A stretch of DNA of 44,602 nt from an uncultured Chitinophagaceae bacterium (GCA_946885665.1 CAMPGT010000003.1:1-44602); one strand, 5' to 3'. Positions 34,829-43,237 are shown, numbered from the stretch's first letter. The notes: a model not told the origin generated them from the letters alone. Numbers and translations: made by a program.

Positions 34829-35515
34829 ATGGATCTAATCAAGATTTTACTTGTAGAGGATGAAAAAAAGATTGCTGACTCACTGAAGAAAGGCCTTACC
34901 GAACAAAATTACCAGGTACAGGTGGCCTATGACGGCCTGGAGGGCAGGCGACTTTTTGAGAACGAACAATTTGACCTCATCATCCTGGACATCAACCTCC
35001 CCGGTATGTCCGGCATCACCCTGTGCAAAAAGATAAGGAACAGGAATCCCTCCATCCCCATTGTGATGCTCACTGCACTAAGCGCAACAGACGACAAAAT
35101 CGAAGGCTTTGACGCGGGCGCAGATGACTACATCGTGAAGCCCTTCGACTTCAAAGAGCTGCTCGTAAGAATAAAAGCCCTGTTAAAAAGAATCTATCAG
35201 AATATAAACGTTGGAAATATTCTGAAAGTGGGCGACCTTGTCATCAACCTCGACAGTAAGGAGGTATCTCGCGGCGGCAATGGAATTTCTCTCACGGCGA
35301 AAGAGTTCCAGTTGCTCGAATACCTGGTCCGGAACCGGAACAAAGTGGTTTCAAGAGCCGACATCGCTCTGAATGTTTGGGACATAGACTTCGACACGAA
35401 AACGAACGTGATCGATGTGTATGTCAACTTTCTCCGAAAAAAGCTGGATCATGATCATGAAAAAAAGATCATCCATACGCAGGTCGGGGTAGGTTACATT
35501 CTTAAAGAGCCGTGA
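34829..35515 (+). CDS. OmpR/PhoB family response regulator
   Basis: A 228-residue DNA-binding response regulator. Residues 1-118 are the receiver: ILLVEDEKK acidic cluster, phosphoacceptor Asp54 in IILDINLPG, MLTALSA with the switch Thr, and YIVKPFDFKEL with the conserved Lys. Residues about 130-228 form the winged-helix domain (ISLTAKEFQLLEYLVRNRNKVVSR, VIDVYVNFLRKKLD, VGVGYIL). A possible -7 box TACCTTTA is at 34775-34782. The gene abuts the kinase gene downstream with no gap, so the two form a two-component system. Target genes cannot be read from the window. Confidence 0.92.
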   Translation: MDLIKILLVEDEKKIADSLKKGLTEQNYQVQVAYDGLEGRRLFENEQFDLIILDINLPGMSGITLCKKIRNRNPSIPIVMLTALSATDDKIEGFDAGADDYIVKPFDFKELLVRIKALLKRIYQNINVGNILKVGDLVINLDSKEVSRGGNGISLTAKEFQLLEYLVRNRNKVVSRADIALNVWDIDFDTKTNVIDVYVNFLRKKLDHDHEKKIIHTQVGVGYILKEP

Positions 35516-36883
35516 TTGAAAACCAGGCACAAAATAACATTACTGTTCTCCCTCCTTGTTACTATTATCCTGCTGCTGGTCAGCCTGTCCGTTTATTACT
35601 TCAGTTCGCTCGAAAGACAGGAAGTCTTCAAGAAAAGGCTGAAGGGCCGCGCCAATAACAACGCCCAGATATTTTCTTATGTAAACAGCAACAGCAAAAC
35701 GTTCCTCGACCGGATCAACGTGAGCTCATTACTGCTTCCCAATCGAACCGTCGAAATCTACAATCTCAATGGCGACATGCTCTACAAGTACGCCGCCGAT
35801 ACAAGCTTCATCAGCAACATTAAGAAGGACATCATTTCATCGGCCATCACCAAAGGCGAACATTATTTTAATCTGGGCAAAAGAGAAGCGATGGCCGTTC
35901 ACTACCCGGTAGAAGGCGACGGCATCGTTGTTGTCGTTTCGGCTTACGATGCCGATGGATGGTCGCAGCTAAGGCAGTTGCGCCACATCTTTTTTATCTC
36001 CATGCTGATCGGCACCGGAATTTCGTTGCTCGCCGGCCATGTGTTTTCGAAAGAGTTGCTGAAACCGGTGGCGCAGATGATTCGTGAGGTGAATGAAATA
36101 TCATCCCATAATTTATCGAACAGGCTAAGAACAGGAGAAACCCAGGATGAGCTCAATCAACTGTCGAGCACCTTCAACGACCTGCTCAACAGGCTCCAGG
36201 AATATTTTACCGCGCAACGCAGGTTTATCTCCAATGCCTCGCATGAACTTTCTACTCCCCTTACCTCCATTTCCAGCCAGATCGAAGTAACCCTTCAACG
36301 CAACCGTACCACCGACGAATACCGGCAGGTGATGCAATCCGTGCAGGAAGACGTGGTACAAATGAGGCAGCTCACGAAGAGCCTTCTCGAGATCGCCAAA
36401 ACCGGATCTGAAGGAAGCATCGAGTTGAACGAGGTAAGGATCGACGAGATCCTGTTCAAGGTGATGGGCGACATGAGGAAGATCAATGCCGCCTATAATG
36501 TAGAGCTCGAGTACGACGACTCTGCAGAAATAGACAACAACTTTTTGGTTTTCGGCAACGCCGACCTCCTCTACATTTCCATAAAGAACCTGGTGGAAAA
36601 TGGTTGCAAATATTCGGCCGATCAAACGTCGCGGGTTAACCTTTCGTTTAACAACGCATCCGCCATCATCGACGTAAAGAACCACGGCGAACCTATTAAG
36701 AAGGAAGAGGTGGACAAGATATTCCAGCCCTTCTACCGTTCTTCCGAATCTGTGGGTACGCAGGGCTTTGGCCTTGGGCTGGCGCTTGCGCAGCGAATCA
36801 TTTCTTTACACAAGGGAAGATTGTATTTACACTCGAGCGATGCAAATGGAACAGTGTTTACGATTACTCTTCCTATTGTATAA
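35516..36883 (+). CDS. Two-component sensor histidine kinase with HAMP domain
   Basis: A 455-residue inner-membrane kinase. Two helices at about 8-28 and 158-176 enclose a periplasmic sensor domain of about 128 residues. A HAMP domain (about 177-230) leads to the phosphoacceptor His243 in NASHELSTPLT, then N-box NLVENGCKYS, a G1 box of the N-type VKNHGEPI (Asn in place of Asp, a known variant), F-box PFYRSSESVG and G2 box GFGLGLALA. The start is TTG at 35516, immediately after the TGA stop of the regulator gene; it gives the usual beginning MKTRHKITLLFSLLVTIILL. This zero gap suggests translational coupling. Confidence 0.9.
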   Translation: MKTRHKITLLFSLLVTIILLLVSLSVYYFSSLERQEVFKKRLKGRANNNAQIFSYVNSNSKTFLDRINVSSLLLPNRTVEIYNLNGDMLYKYAADTSFISNIKKDIISSAITKGEHYFNLGKREAMAVHYPVEGDGIVVVVSAYDADGWSQLRQLRHIFFISMLIGTGISLLAGHVFSKELLKPVAQMIREVNEISSHNLSNRLRTGETQDELNQLSSTFNDLLNRLQEYFTAQRRFISNASHELSTPLTSISSQIEVTLQRNRTTDEYRQVMQSVQEDVVQMRQLTKSLLEIAKTGSEGSIELNEVRIDEILFKVMGDMRKINAAYNVELEYDDSAEIDNNFLVFGNADLLYISIKNLVENGCKYSADQTSRVNLSFNNASAIIDVKNHGEPIKKEEVDKIFQPFYRSSESVGTQGFGLGLALAQRIISLHKGRLYLHSSDANGTVFTITLPIV

Positions 36884-36943
36884 AGTGCATTTTTTAGCAG
36901 TATAAATTTGTTAGAGTATTTAACCAATCGGCGAAGGCAGGGT

Positions 36944-36975
36944 CAAAAAAAATCCCCCTGAACTATCAGGAGGAT
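36944..36975 (-). terminator. Terminator-like hairpin with a T-run on the minus strand
   Basis: A 10-bp stem with one mismatch (ATCCCCCTGA 36952-36961, loop ACTA, TCAGGAGGAT 36966-36975). On the minus strand it is followed by at least eight T residues (A-run 36945-36952 on plus), a textbook rho-independent terminator. The flanking genes are both on the plus strand, so it would end an unseen minus-strand transcript. An additional hairpin GGAAAT-ata-ATTTCC lies at 37003-37017 within the possible RNA. Confidence 0.6.
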
Positions 36976-37120
36976 CATTATATGGATGGGTTAGTAAGTA
37001 CAGGAAATATAATTTCCCTACACAATATTAAAAAGAATTTTTTCTTTCCAAAAAAAAATTTCGGTTTATTTTATTAACATTCTAAAACTCGTGTGTGGAA
37101 AAGGGTCGGCCTTTTCAGCC

Positions 37121-37128
37121 TACTTTTG
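37121..37128 (+). promoter_or_regulatory. -7 promoter box of lpxD
   Basis: TACTTTTG matches the Bacteroidota TAnnTTTG element exactly and lies 14 bases before ATG 37143. Transcription starting just after it would skip the in-frame upstream start at 37095, supporting ATG 37143 as the true start. No clear -33 TTTG was found. Confidence 0.5.
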
Positions 37129-37142
37129 TTCAAACGATAGAA

Positions 37143-38087
37143 ATGAAATTTCCAGAACCGGTATCAATTGGAATTCTTGCAGAACTGGTGTCAGCAGAAA
37201 TCATAGGGAACACTGCGGCACGTGCTACAGGCATCAATGAAATTCACAAGGTGGAAGAGGGCGACGTGGTGTTTGTGGATCATCCCAAGTACTACGACAA
37301 GTGCATCAACTCGCCCGCGACGTTCATCATCATTAACAAGCGAGTGGAGAATATTCCCGAGGGGAAGGCGCTGCTTGTTCACGACCAGCCCTTCGAAGCC
37401 TATTTGAAAATTGTAAGGCACTACAGACCCTTCGTGCCGCAGAAAGAGCCGGTCAATCCCCGTGCGGTGATAGGTGAAGCAACATATATTTCGCCAAACG
37501 TATACATCGGTGATAAGGTGACGATTGGGAGTCATTGTCACATACAGCCTAATGTCACCATACTCGATCATTGCATTATTGGCGATCATGTTGTGATCCA
37601 GGCGGGCACGGTGATCGGCTCCGACGCTTTCTATTACAACACTAAAAAAGACAGGGAAGTGTGGTATAAAAAAATGGACAGTTGCGGCAGAGTGATCATC
37701 GAGGATAATGTTGAGTTAGGGGCTGGTTGCACGATCGACAGAGGTGTGAGCCATGACACCCGCATTGGCCGTGGCACCAAGATCGACAACATGGTGCACA
37801 TAGGGCACGACACTGTTATAGGCACCAATTGCCTCATTGCCGCGCAGGTAGGTATTGCCGGCGCCACTAACATCGGGAATGGTGTTATTCTATGGGGACA
37901 GGTAGGTGTATCGAAAACACTTACCATTGGCGATAACGCCGTAGTGAATGCGCAAAGCGGGGTGCCTGCTTCGCTCGAAGGCGGTAAGGCTTACTTCGGG
38001 TCACCTGCCGAAGAAGCAACCAAAAAGATGAAAGAGCTTGTTTGGGTAAAAAGGATACCGGAGATATGGAAGAAGGTGATGGGGTAG
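37143..38087 (+). CDS. lpxD: UDP-3-O-acylglucosamine N-acyltransferase family protein
   Basis: A 314-residue left-handed beta-helix acyltransferase. After an N-terminal uridine-binding-like domain (about 1-95; GINEIHKVEEGDVVFVDHPKYY), the hexapeptide-repeat helix runs from about 100 to 285, with IGSHCHIQPNVTI, IGDHVVIQAGTVIGSDAF, and IDNMVHIGHDTVIG containing the family catalytic histidine. The C-terminal helix (KKMKELVWVKRIP) closes the trimer. LpxD adds a 3-hydroxyacyl chain in lipid A synthesis. Bacteroidota often have more than one LpxD-like protein, and this one is not near lpxC/lpxA, so it could be the paralogue of less certain function. Its stop is one base from the convergent fusion gene. 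Confidence 0.82.
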   Translation: MKFPEPVSIGILAELVSAEIIGNTAARATGINEIHKVEEGDVVFVDHPKYYDKCINSPATFIIINKRVENIPEGKALLVHDQPFEAYLKIVRHYRPFVPQKEPVNPRAVIGEATYISPNVYIGDKVTIGSHCHIQPNVTILDHCIIGDHVVIQAGTVIGSDAFYYNTKKDREVWYKKMDSCGRVIIEDNVELGAGCTIDRGVSHDTRIGRGTKIDNMVHIGHDTVIGTNCLIAAQVGIAGATNIGNGVILWGQVGVSKTLTIGDNAVVNAQSGVPASLEGGKAYFGSPAEEATKKMKELVWVKRIPEIWKKVMG

Positions 38088-38088
38088 C

Positions 38089-40185
38089 CTATTCGTACTG
38101 GTAATCATAAGGCAATGCCTCAGCCAGTTTCTTCCACGCCCAGTAACCGGTGTTAACCACGTCGTATTGTTCATAGAAGTATCCGTTTCGCTCGACTGCA
38201 AATCCACCATTCACATCCAGCAAAGTAACCTGGCTGCGCGTGTTGGCAGGCAACTTAAACTCTTTAAGAAATTCCGGATCGGGGAAAACACTTTTATAAC
38301 TTATCCTGTACCTGCCATCCCAGTTGATGACAACCGTATTGCTGTCTGCCTGGTACAGCGTGCTGTCGTACAGGTCACCCAGCACACTTCCTTTGACGCT
38401 CTTGAAATTTGCGCCCATCTTTTCCACCGTGAAGCCCTCCTGGGTAACAATGCTGTCGTAAAGGGCCGACATAAAATGAAGTCTTGATCCGAGATAAGTT
38501 CTTGCCCGGTTCTTTTTCCATTCGTCTTTCACTTCCTGCGTTGTATCCAATTCAATAAAGAACGGATAGCCGGTGTACTGGCTGATATTGGAATTGTAAT
38601 CGTAACTGAACGAATCGAGCCGGTAGCGTACGAGGTAACCCAACGCCTCGTTGCGTACATAAATATCTTCGGGCGACGTCACTTTCAACCGATGGCGCTT
38701 TTTATTTTTTGTGTAGTAGAAGTGAAGCGAGTCGGGGTTTAATATCGTGCAGTGTGCCGCATTGGGAGTGGTGCCGATAAAATTGTCCAAAAAGAATTGT
38801 CCGAATCTTTCCCAGCCATCGGTTACCTCGTTTGAAAGGACGATGGCTACAGCTTCCATCGATTGGTCAATTTGCGGCAAGGCAACAACGAACGAATCGC
38901 CGGGAAGCTGGCTGTTGCTGATGCGTAATGTTTTCGTTTCATACCCTGTGTAAGAGAAGACCAGGTCGTAGCCGCCGTTCGGCAACCTGATCATAAAATT
39001 ACCGTCTTCGCCGCTGATGGTTCCCTGCGTGGTATTCTGTGCGAACACCGACGCGCCGTTCAGGGGAAGGCTGGTAGCGGAATCAATCACCTTTCCGGCA
39101 ATAACGAAATTTTGTGCGAGGCAGCAGAAGCAGAGGCAAAGGGCCGTAATCAACAGGGTAATGTTTTTCATATAGCTGGAACATGCTTTTTTGATGGTCT
39201 GATGAAGATCGGTGAACCGGAAATCCGGAAGCGTCCTGAGTAATTTGCTGCTGTCGAATTGCGTATTTCCACGTCCCACGCGAGCGGATTCTTTCGTAAG
39301 CAATGGTTTTTTTCCACTGAAAAAAGAACGAACTTTTTCCCACCTCCATGCAATGCCGGCAAGTAATGGCGTTGCTTCAAGGTAGGGCTTTTTCTTTCCA
39401 AATCCGTCTGCCAGCGTATCCAGCAACATTTTATAACTCCAGTTATCGCCGCTTACAATAAAACGCTCCGAGTGGATGTTTGTTGCCAGCAACAGCACGA
39501 TGGCTTTCGACACATCTTCCACATCAACGAAGCCGGTAACGCCTTTGGAATACCATGAAAAGCCTTCATGAACATTTTTAAACAGCGCGAGGCTCGAGCG
39601 GTTCCAATCGCCGTACCCGAGTATGGTGGAGGGATTTACGATGACCGACGGCAAGCCTTCCGCGATACCGCGCCATACTTCCATTTCAGCCAGGTGCTTG
39701 CTGACGGCATAACCCGTTCTGTGCTTGTCGTCTTTCCATTTATATTCTTCTGTTACGCGTTCGCCATTATCTTTTTTACCGATGGCTGAAACGGAACTTA
39801 CGTGGATGAACTTCTTAATATTTTTTTCGATGGCCATGTTGATGACATTCGCGGTTCCTTCGGTATTTACCTGGAACATCTGCTGCCGGTCCTTTTTGTG
39901 AAAAGAAACGATGGCTGCCGAATGGATCACCGCATCGGTATTTTCCATGGCCTCTCCGAGTGCACAGGGGTCGAGCACATCACCGTCGAGCCATTGCACC
40001 TGATCGAAAATTTTTTGGTCGATGAAAGCGGGTAGGAACCCATTTCTCCGGATTGCTTTTACGGTGTACCCGCGCTCAACCAGGTCCCTGATGACGTATG
40101 CCCCCACCAGGCCGGTGCCGCCCGTTACCAACACTGATGAAGGCGGGTGCACTGCTGCCATGTTGTTATCTGACCGGATATTCAT
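38089..40185 (-). CDS. Fused ORF: NAD-dependent epimerase plus CarboxypepD_reg-like secreted protein
   Basis: One open frame of 698 residues joins two proteins that are normally separate. Residues 1-338 form an NAD(P)-dependent epimerase/dehydratase of the extended SDR type: TGGTGLVG near residue 21, SSVSAIG (130-136), catalytic YAVSK (159-163), ending naturally near LHQTIKKACSSY. Then an internal Met339 (ATG 39171-39169) begins MKNITLLITALCLCFCCLAQ, a signal peptide with cleavage before NFVIAG. Residues about 358-435 form a CarboxypepD_reg-like beta-sandwich (GKVIDSATSLPLNGASVF), then a domain of unknown function to the end. A single polypeptide would put an internal signal behind a cytoplasmic enzyme, so probably two products or a lost stop codon. 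ATG 40185 overlaps the dehydrogenase gene by 20 bases. Confidence 0.8.
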   Translation of the reverse strand: MNIRSDNNMAAVHPPSSVLVTGGTGLVGAYVIRDLVERGYTVKAIRRNGFLPAFIDQKIFDQVQWLDGDVLDPCALGEAMENTDAVIHSAAIVSFHKKDRQQMFQVNTEGTANVINMAIEKNIKKFIHVSSVSAIGKKDNGERVTEEYKWKDDKHRTGYAVSKHLAEMEVWRGIAEGLPSVIVNPSTILGYGDWNRSSLALFKNVHEGFSWYSKGVTGFVDVEDVSKAIVLLLATNIHSERFIVSGDNWSYKMLLDTLADGFGKKKPYLEATPLLAGIAWRWEKVRSFFSGKKPLLTKESARVGRGNTQFDSSKLLRTLPDFRFTDLHQTIKKACSSYMKNITLLITALCLCFCCLAQNFVIAGKVIDSATSLPLNGASVFAQNTTQGTISGEDGNFMIRLPNGGYDLVFSYTGYETKTLRISNSQLPGDSFVVALPQIDQSMEAVAIVLSNEVTDGWERFGQFFLDNFIGTTPNAAHCTILNPDSLHFYYTKNKKRHRLKVTSPEDIYVRNEALGYLVRYRLDSFSYDYNSNISQYTGYPFFIELDTTQEVKDEWKKNRARTYLGSRLHFMSALYDSIVTQEGFTVEKMGANFKSVKGSVLGDLYDSTLYQADSNTVVINWDGRYRISYKSVFPDPEFLKEFKLPANTRSQVTLLDVNGGFAVERNGYFYEQYDVVNTGYWAWKKLAEALPYDYQYE

Positions 40186-41023
40186 AATAGCCCTTTCCTG
40201 TTTTTCTTCCCAGCGATCCTTCCCTTACTTTATTCTCCTGTAACGATGAAGGCTTCAGCCTGGCCGGTTTGCCAAGCGCGTTATAGACGATCGACGTAAC
40301 AGAAAAATTAATGTCGTTGCCGATGAGGTCCATCAATCTGAACGGGCCCATTTTGAAACCAGTTGCTTCCATGAGCAGGTCGATGGTTTCAATATCGCTG
40401 ATACCGTTTTCTGCAAGGTGAAGCGCTTCAAGATAATAAGGACGGGCCACCCTGTTCACAATGAACCCCGGCGAGTCGCTGCAAAGTACCGGTGTTTTTC
40501 CCAGTGTGCGGATAACATCGCTGATGAAGGTAACCGTTTCGGCGCTCGTGTTTCCGGTGGTCACTACTTCCACGAGTTTCATCACCGGTGCCGGATTAAA
40601 AAAGTGCATGCCTGCAAACCTTTCGGGGAAGGGCAGGTTTGCGCCGATCAACGATACCGGTAATGACGAAGTGTTGGTGGCCAGCGTGGTGGTGGCATCA
40701 TTTATTTCTGCAAGTCTGATTAGCAGTTGCGATTTGACCGCCGCATCTTCCACCACCGCCTCGATAACCAGGTTCGCCCTGCAATCGTTGATGTTGTTGG
40801 TGAATTTTATTTTCGACAGGATGGCCGCCTTTTCTTCTGCATTAATTTTATGGCGTTCGGTAAGGTGTTGCAGGCTGTCTGTGATGGCGCTTTGCGCACG
40901 GTGCAGCATTTCGCGGTTAACATCGTAAAGAATGGTGGGGTAGTGATGCTGCGCGAAAACCTGCGCGATACCTCCGCCCATGGTTCCGGCGCCGCATACG
41001 CATATCAATGGTAGTGTGTTCAA
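40166..41023 (-). CDS. 3-hydroxyacyl-CoA dehydrogenase
   Basis: A 285-residue cytoplasmic NAD-dependent enzyme that oxidises 3-hydroxyacyl-CoA (or 3-hydroxybutyryl-CoA) to the 3-keto form. The Rossmann motif is CGAGTMGGGIA (10-20); the catalytic pair is His140 in AGMHFFNPAPVMKLVEV and Glu152 downstream. The C-terminal domain (DSPGFIVNRVARPYYLEAL and ATGFKMGPFRLMDLIG) is complete, so it is the short stand-alone form, as in Hbd or PaaH, not the fused FadB type. The start is TTG at 41023, 9 bases after the pheS stop; no upstream ATG is available. It overlaps the downstream epimerase start by 20 bases, so the three genes form an operon with pheS first. Confidence 0.9.
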   Translation of the reverse strand: MNTLPLICVCGAGTMGGGIAQVFAQHHYPTILYDVNREMLHRAQSAITDSLQHLTERHKINAEEKAAILSKIKFTNNINDCRANLVIEAVVEDAAVKSQLLIRLAEINDATTTLATNTSSLPVSLIGANLPFPERFAGMHFFNPAPVMKLVEVVTTGNTSAETVTFISDVIRTLGKTPVLCSDSPGFIVNRVARPYYLEALHLAENGISDIETIDLLMEATGFKMGPFRLMDLIGNDINFSVTSIVYNALGKPARLKPSSLQENKVREGSLGRKTGKGYYEYPVR

Positions 41024-41032
41024 GCAGGATGT

Positions 41033-42064
41033 TTAAATAGCTGAAGTGAACTGCCGCAGGAAACGAATATCGTTTTCGCTGAACAGCCTGATGTCGTTTA
41101 TACCGTATTTCATCAGTGCGGGTCTTTCGATGCCCATGCCGAAGGCAAAACCGGTATATTTTTCGGGATCGATGTTGCAGTTTTCAAGCACTTTCGGATG
41201 CACCATGCCGCAGCCCAGTATCTCTACCCAGCCGGTATGCTTGCACACGTTGCATCCCTTTCCGCCACAGATCTGGCAATTGACGTCCATCTCGGCGCTG
41301 GGTTCGGTAAAGGGAAAATAGCTGGGCCTGAACCTGACCTTTATATCTGTTCCATACATTTCCTGTACGAAATAATAGAGCGTTTGCTTGAGGTCGGCGA
41401 AGGAAACGTTTTCATCGATATACAATCCTTCTATCTGGTGAAAGAAGCAGTGCGACCTGGCACTGATGGTTTCATTGCGGTACACCCTTCCCGGGCAGAT
41501 GATGCGCAGCGGCAGAATACCTTTTTCCATTTCACGGATCTGGATATTGCTGGTGTGTGTGCGCAGCAGCCAGTCGGGATGCTGATGAATGTAGAACGTG
41601 TCCTGCATATCGCGTGCAGGATGATGTTCGGGCAGGTTAAGTGCTGTGAAATTATGCCAGTCGTCTTCAATTTCGGGACCCTCGGCTACCGCAAAACCGA
41701 GGCGTTGAAAGATATCGACGATATTATTGCGCATCAGGCTGATGGGGTGCCTGCTTCCCAAGGGCACCGGGTCGGCCGGCAGTGTAAGATCTATATGCGA
41801 GCCATCGGATACGTCAGCACTATCCACCTGGTTCTTCCACGATTCATATTTGGATTCGGCGAGCTGCTTGAAGTCATTCAATACAAGTCCGAATTCTTTT
41901 TTTTTGTCGGCGGGTACATTTTTCATTTCCGAAAAAAGGCCCTTCAGTATGCCCTTCGTTCCCAGAAAACGTATCCGGTAAGCTTCGAGCGCATCGGCTC
42001 CATCCGGCACGATGTCTTCGATTTCTTTTTTGTATGCCGCTATCTGCTGCAACAGTTGTTCCAT
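41033..42064 (-). CDS. pheS: Phenylalanine--tRNA ligase alpha subunit
   Basis: A 343-residue cytoplasmic class II aminoacyl-tRNA synthetase subunit that charges tRNA-Phe with PheT. The N-terminal coiled coil (about 1-85) includes YRIRFLGTKGILKGLFSEMK; the catalytic core has HPISLMRNNIVDIFQRLGFAVAEGPEIEDDWHNF, TSNIQIREME, RVYRNETISARSHCFFHQIEGLYID, RPSYFPFTEPSAEMDV and GIERPALMKYGI. All motifs are complete. It also has CQICGGKGCNVCKHTGW, a Cys pattern in the core. I chose ATG 42064 because the exact promoter box TATCTTTG lies just upstream at 42076-42069; a longer frame to 42100 would overlap it. pheT is not in the window. It heads the operon with the dehydrogenase and the epimerase. Confidence 0.95.
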   Translation of the reverse strand: MEQLLQQIAAYKKEIEDIVPDGADALEAYRIRFLGTKGILKGLFSEMKNVPADKKKEFGLVLNDFKQLAESKYESWKNQVDSADVSDGSHIDLTLPADPVPLGSRHPISLMRNNIVDIFQRLGFAVAEGPEIEDDWHNFTALNLPEHHPARDMQDTFYIHQHPDWLLRTHTSNIQIREMEKGILPLRIICPGRVYRNETISARSHCFFHQIEGLYIDENVSFADLKQTLYYFVQEMYGTDIKVRFRPSYFPFTEPSAEMDVNCQICGGKGCNVCKHTGWVEILGCGMVHPKVLENCNIDPEKYTGFAFGMGIERPALMKYGINDIRLFSENDIRFLRQFTSAI

Positions 42065-42068
42065 GCGG

Positions 42069-42100
42069 CAAAGATAGGGAGATGCAATACATTTGCACAA
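42069..42100 (-). promoter_or_regulatory. pheS promoter
   Basis: On the minus strand TTG (42100-42098), a 21-base spacer, then TATCTTTG (42076-42069), an exact Bacteroidota -7 box, 4 bases before the pheS ATG at 42064. The mRNA leader must be very short or absent. It overlaps the -7 box of the divergent arginase-like gene. Confidence 0.65.
42088..42095 (+). promoter_or_regulatory. -7 promoter box of the arginase-like gene
   Basis: TACATTTG matches TAnnTTTG exactly and lies 4 bases before ATG 42100. The same short distance is seen for pheS on the other strand, which fixes both starts. No -33 TTTG at a normal distance was seen. Confidence 0.55.
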
Positions 42101-43236
42101 TGCCAGACAGCCTGCACATCGCGGATTTCCTCGAACCTTTGCAACCCGCGATTATCTCGAATGATGAACCATTTCATGATGGCCAGATCGGTAAAAACAT
42201 CATGACTTATGAGCATGACCTTCCGGATATTCAAGCTGCCGATGTGATCATCGTGGGCTGTGCGGAGCGCCGCGGCCTGCACCCGTTTAAGCAGGAGGCA
42301 TCGCTGAATAATATCAGGCAGGAATTCTATAAACTATATCATTGGCACGGCCCGCTAAGCATCGCCGATATCGGCAATATTAAAACGGGCGCCAGCCTGA
42401 ACGACACTTATGCCGCCGTTAAGACAATAGTGAAAGAGGTGAGTTCCCTGAAAAAATCGCTGGTGATTATCGGTGGTTCGCACGACCTCACACTCGCCCA
42501 ATACAATGCCTATACGGAGAGGGGTGTGATCATTGAAGCTGTTTGCGTGGATGCGAAGATCGATCTCGACCTGAACTCCCCCTCGCCGAGCGATCACTTT
42601 CTCATGGAAATGCTTACCGGCGAGCCGAATTTTATACGGCACTACAATCACATTGGTTTTCAAAGCTACTTCGTACACCCGCAGATGCTCGAAACGCTCG
42701 ACAAGCTAAGGTTTGATTGCTACCGCCTCGGCAAAGTGAGAGAAAATATGGAGGAAATGGAACCTGTGATCAGGCACGCCGACCTGTTCAGTTTCGACAT
42801 CAATGCCATAGCAAACGCCTGGTGCCCATCGAACGAACTTTCGCCGAACGGCTTTAGCGGCGATGAGGCCTGTGCGCTGATGCGGTATGCCGGGATGAGT
42901 CATACCAATTGTTCGGTGGGTATCTACGGTTATGATTCGGACCGCGATCCGCTGCGCATGACGGCAAAGCAGATCAGCCAGATGCTATGGTATTTTATCG
43001 AAGGAAAAAGCAAAGGCACACGCGAGGCCGGCATACAGGATAAGGACGCATTTAACGAATACCATACTGCATTCGCAGAAGTGGCCACTACTTTCCTTCA
43101 AAGCAAGCGCACCGGCCGGTGGTGGATGCAATTGCCCGACCAGCAATTCATCGCCTGCTCATACAATGATTACATCCTTGCCAGCAGCAACGAGATTCCT
43201 GAAAGATGGCTGCGCGCACAGGAAAGAACGGTTTAA
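42100..43236 (+). CDS. Arginase/formimidoylglutamase-fold protein with altered metal site
   Basis: A 378-residue cytoplasmic protein of the ureohydrolase fold. Family landmarks are present in order: IIGGSHDLTLAQ (His128), CVDAKIDLD (Asp151, Lys153, Asp155) and FSFDINAIANAW (Asp233, Asn235). In active arginases and formimidoylglutamases the second motif is DAHxD and the third SxDxD. Here the metal-binding His is Lys and the last Asp is Asn, so two of six manganese ligands are changed. It may bind one metal or none. The start is ATG 42100, just after an exact -7 box. It is followed by the dacB gene with a 1-base gap, so they are probably co-translated. No histidine or arginine catabolism genes are nearby, so I would not assign formimidoylglutamate hydrolysis. 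Confidence 0.75.
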   Translation: MPDSLHIADFLEPLQPAIISNDEPFHDGQIGKNIMTYEHDLPDIQAADVIIVGCAERRGLHPFKQEASLNNIRQEFYKLYHWHGPLSIADIGNIKTGASLNDTYAAVKTIVKEVSSLKKSLVIIGGSHDLTLAQYNAYTERGVIIEAVCVDAKIDLDLNSPSPSDHFLMEMLTGEPNFIRHYNHIGFQSYFVHPQMLETLDKLRFDCYRLGKVRENMEEMEPVIRHADLFSFDINAIANAWCPSNELSPNGFSGDEACALMRYAGMSHTNCSVGIYGYDSDRDPLRMTAKQISQMLWYFIEGKSKGTREAGIQDKDAFNEYHTAFAEVATTFLQSKRTGRWWMQLPDQQFIACSYNDYILASSNEIPERWLRAQERTV

Positions 43237-43237
43237 C

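Noticed and set aside
35516..36883. Kinase G1 box VKNHGEPI read as a defective ATP site
   Set aside because: The N-x-G variant of this box is common in active histidine kinases; other boxes are intact.
37095..37142. Earlier in-frame start for lpxD
   Set aside because: An exact -7 promoter box at 37121-37128 lies inside this stretch, and the family normally begins near ATG 37143.
41198..42205. A 335-aa open frame on the plus strand over pheS
   Set aside because: It is antisense to a fully recognised pheS gene, has no domain I can recognise and overlaps the arginase-like gene as well.
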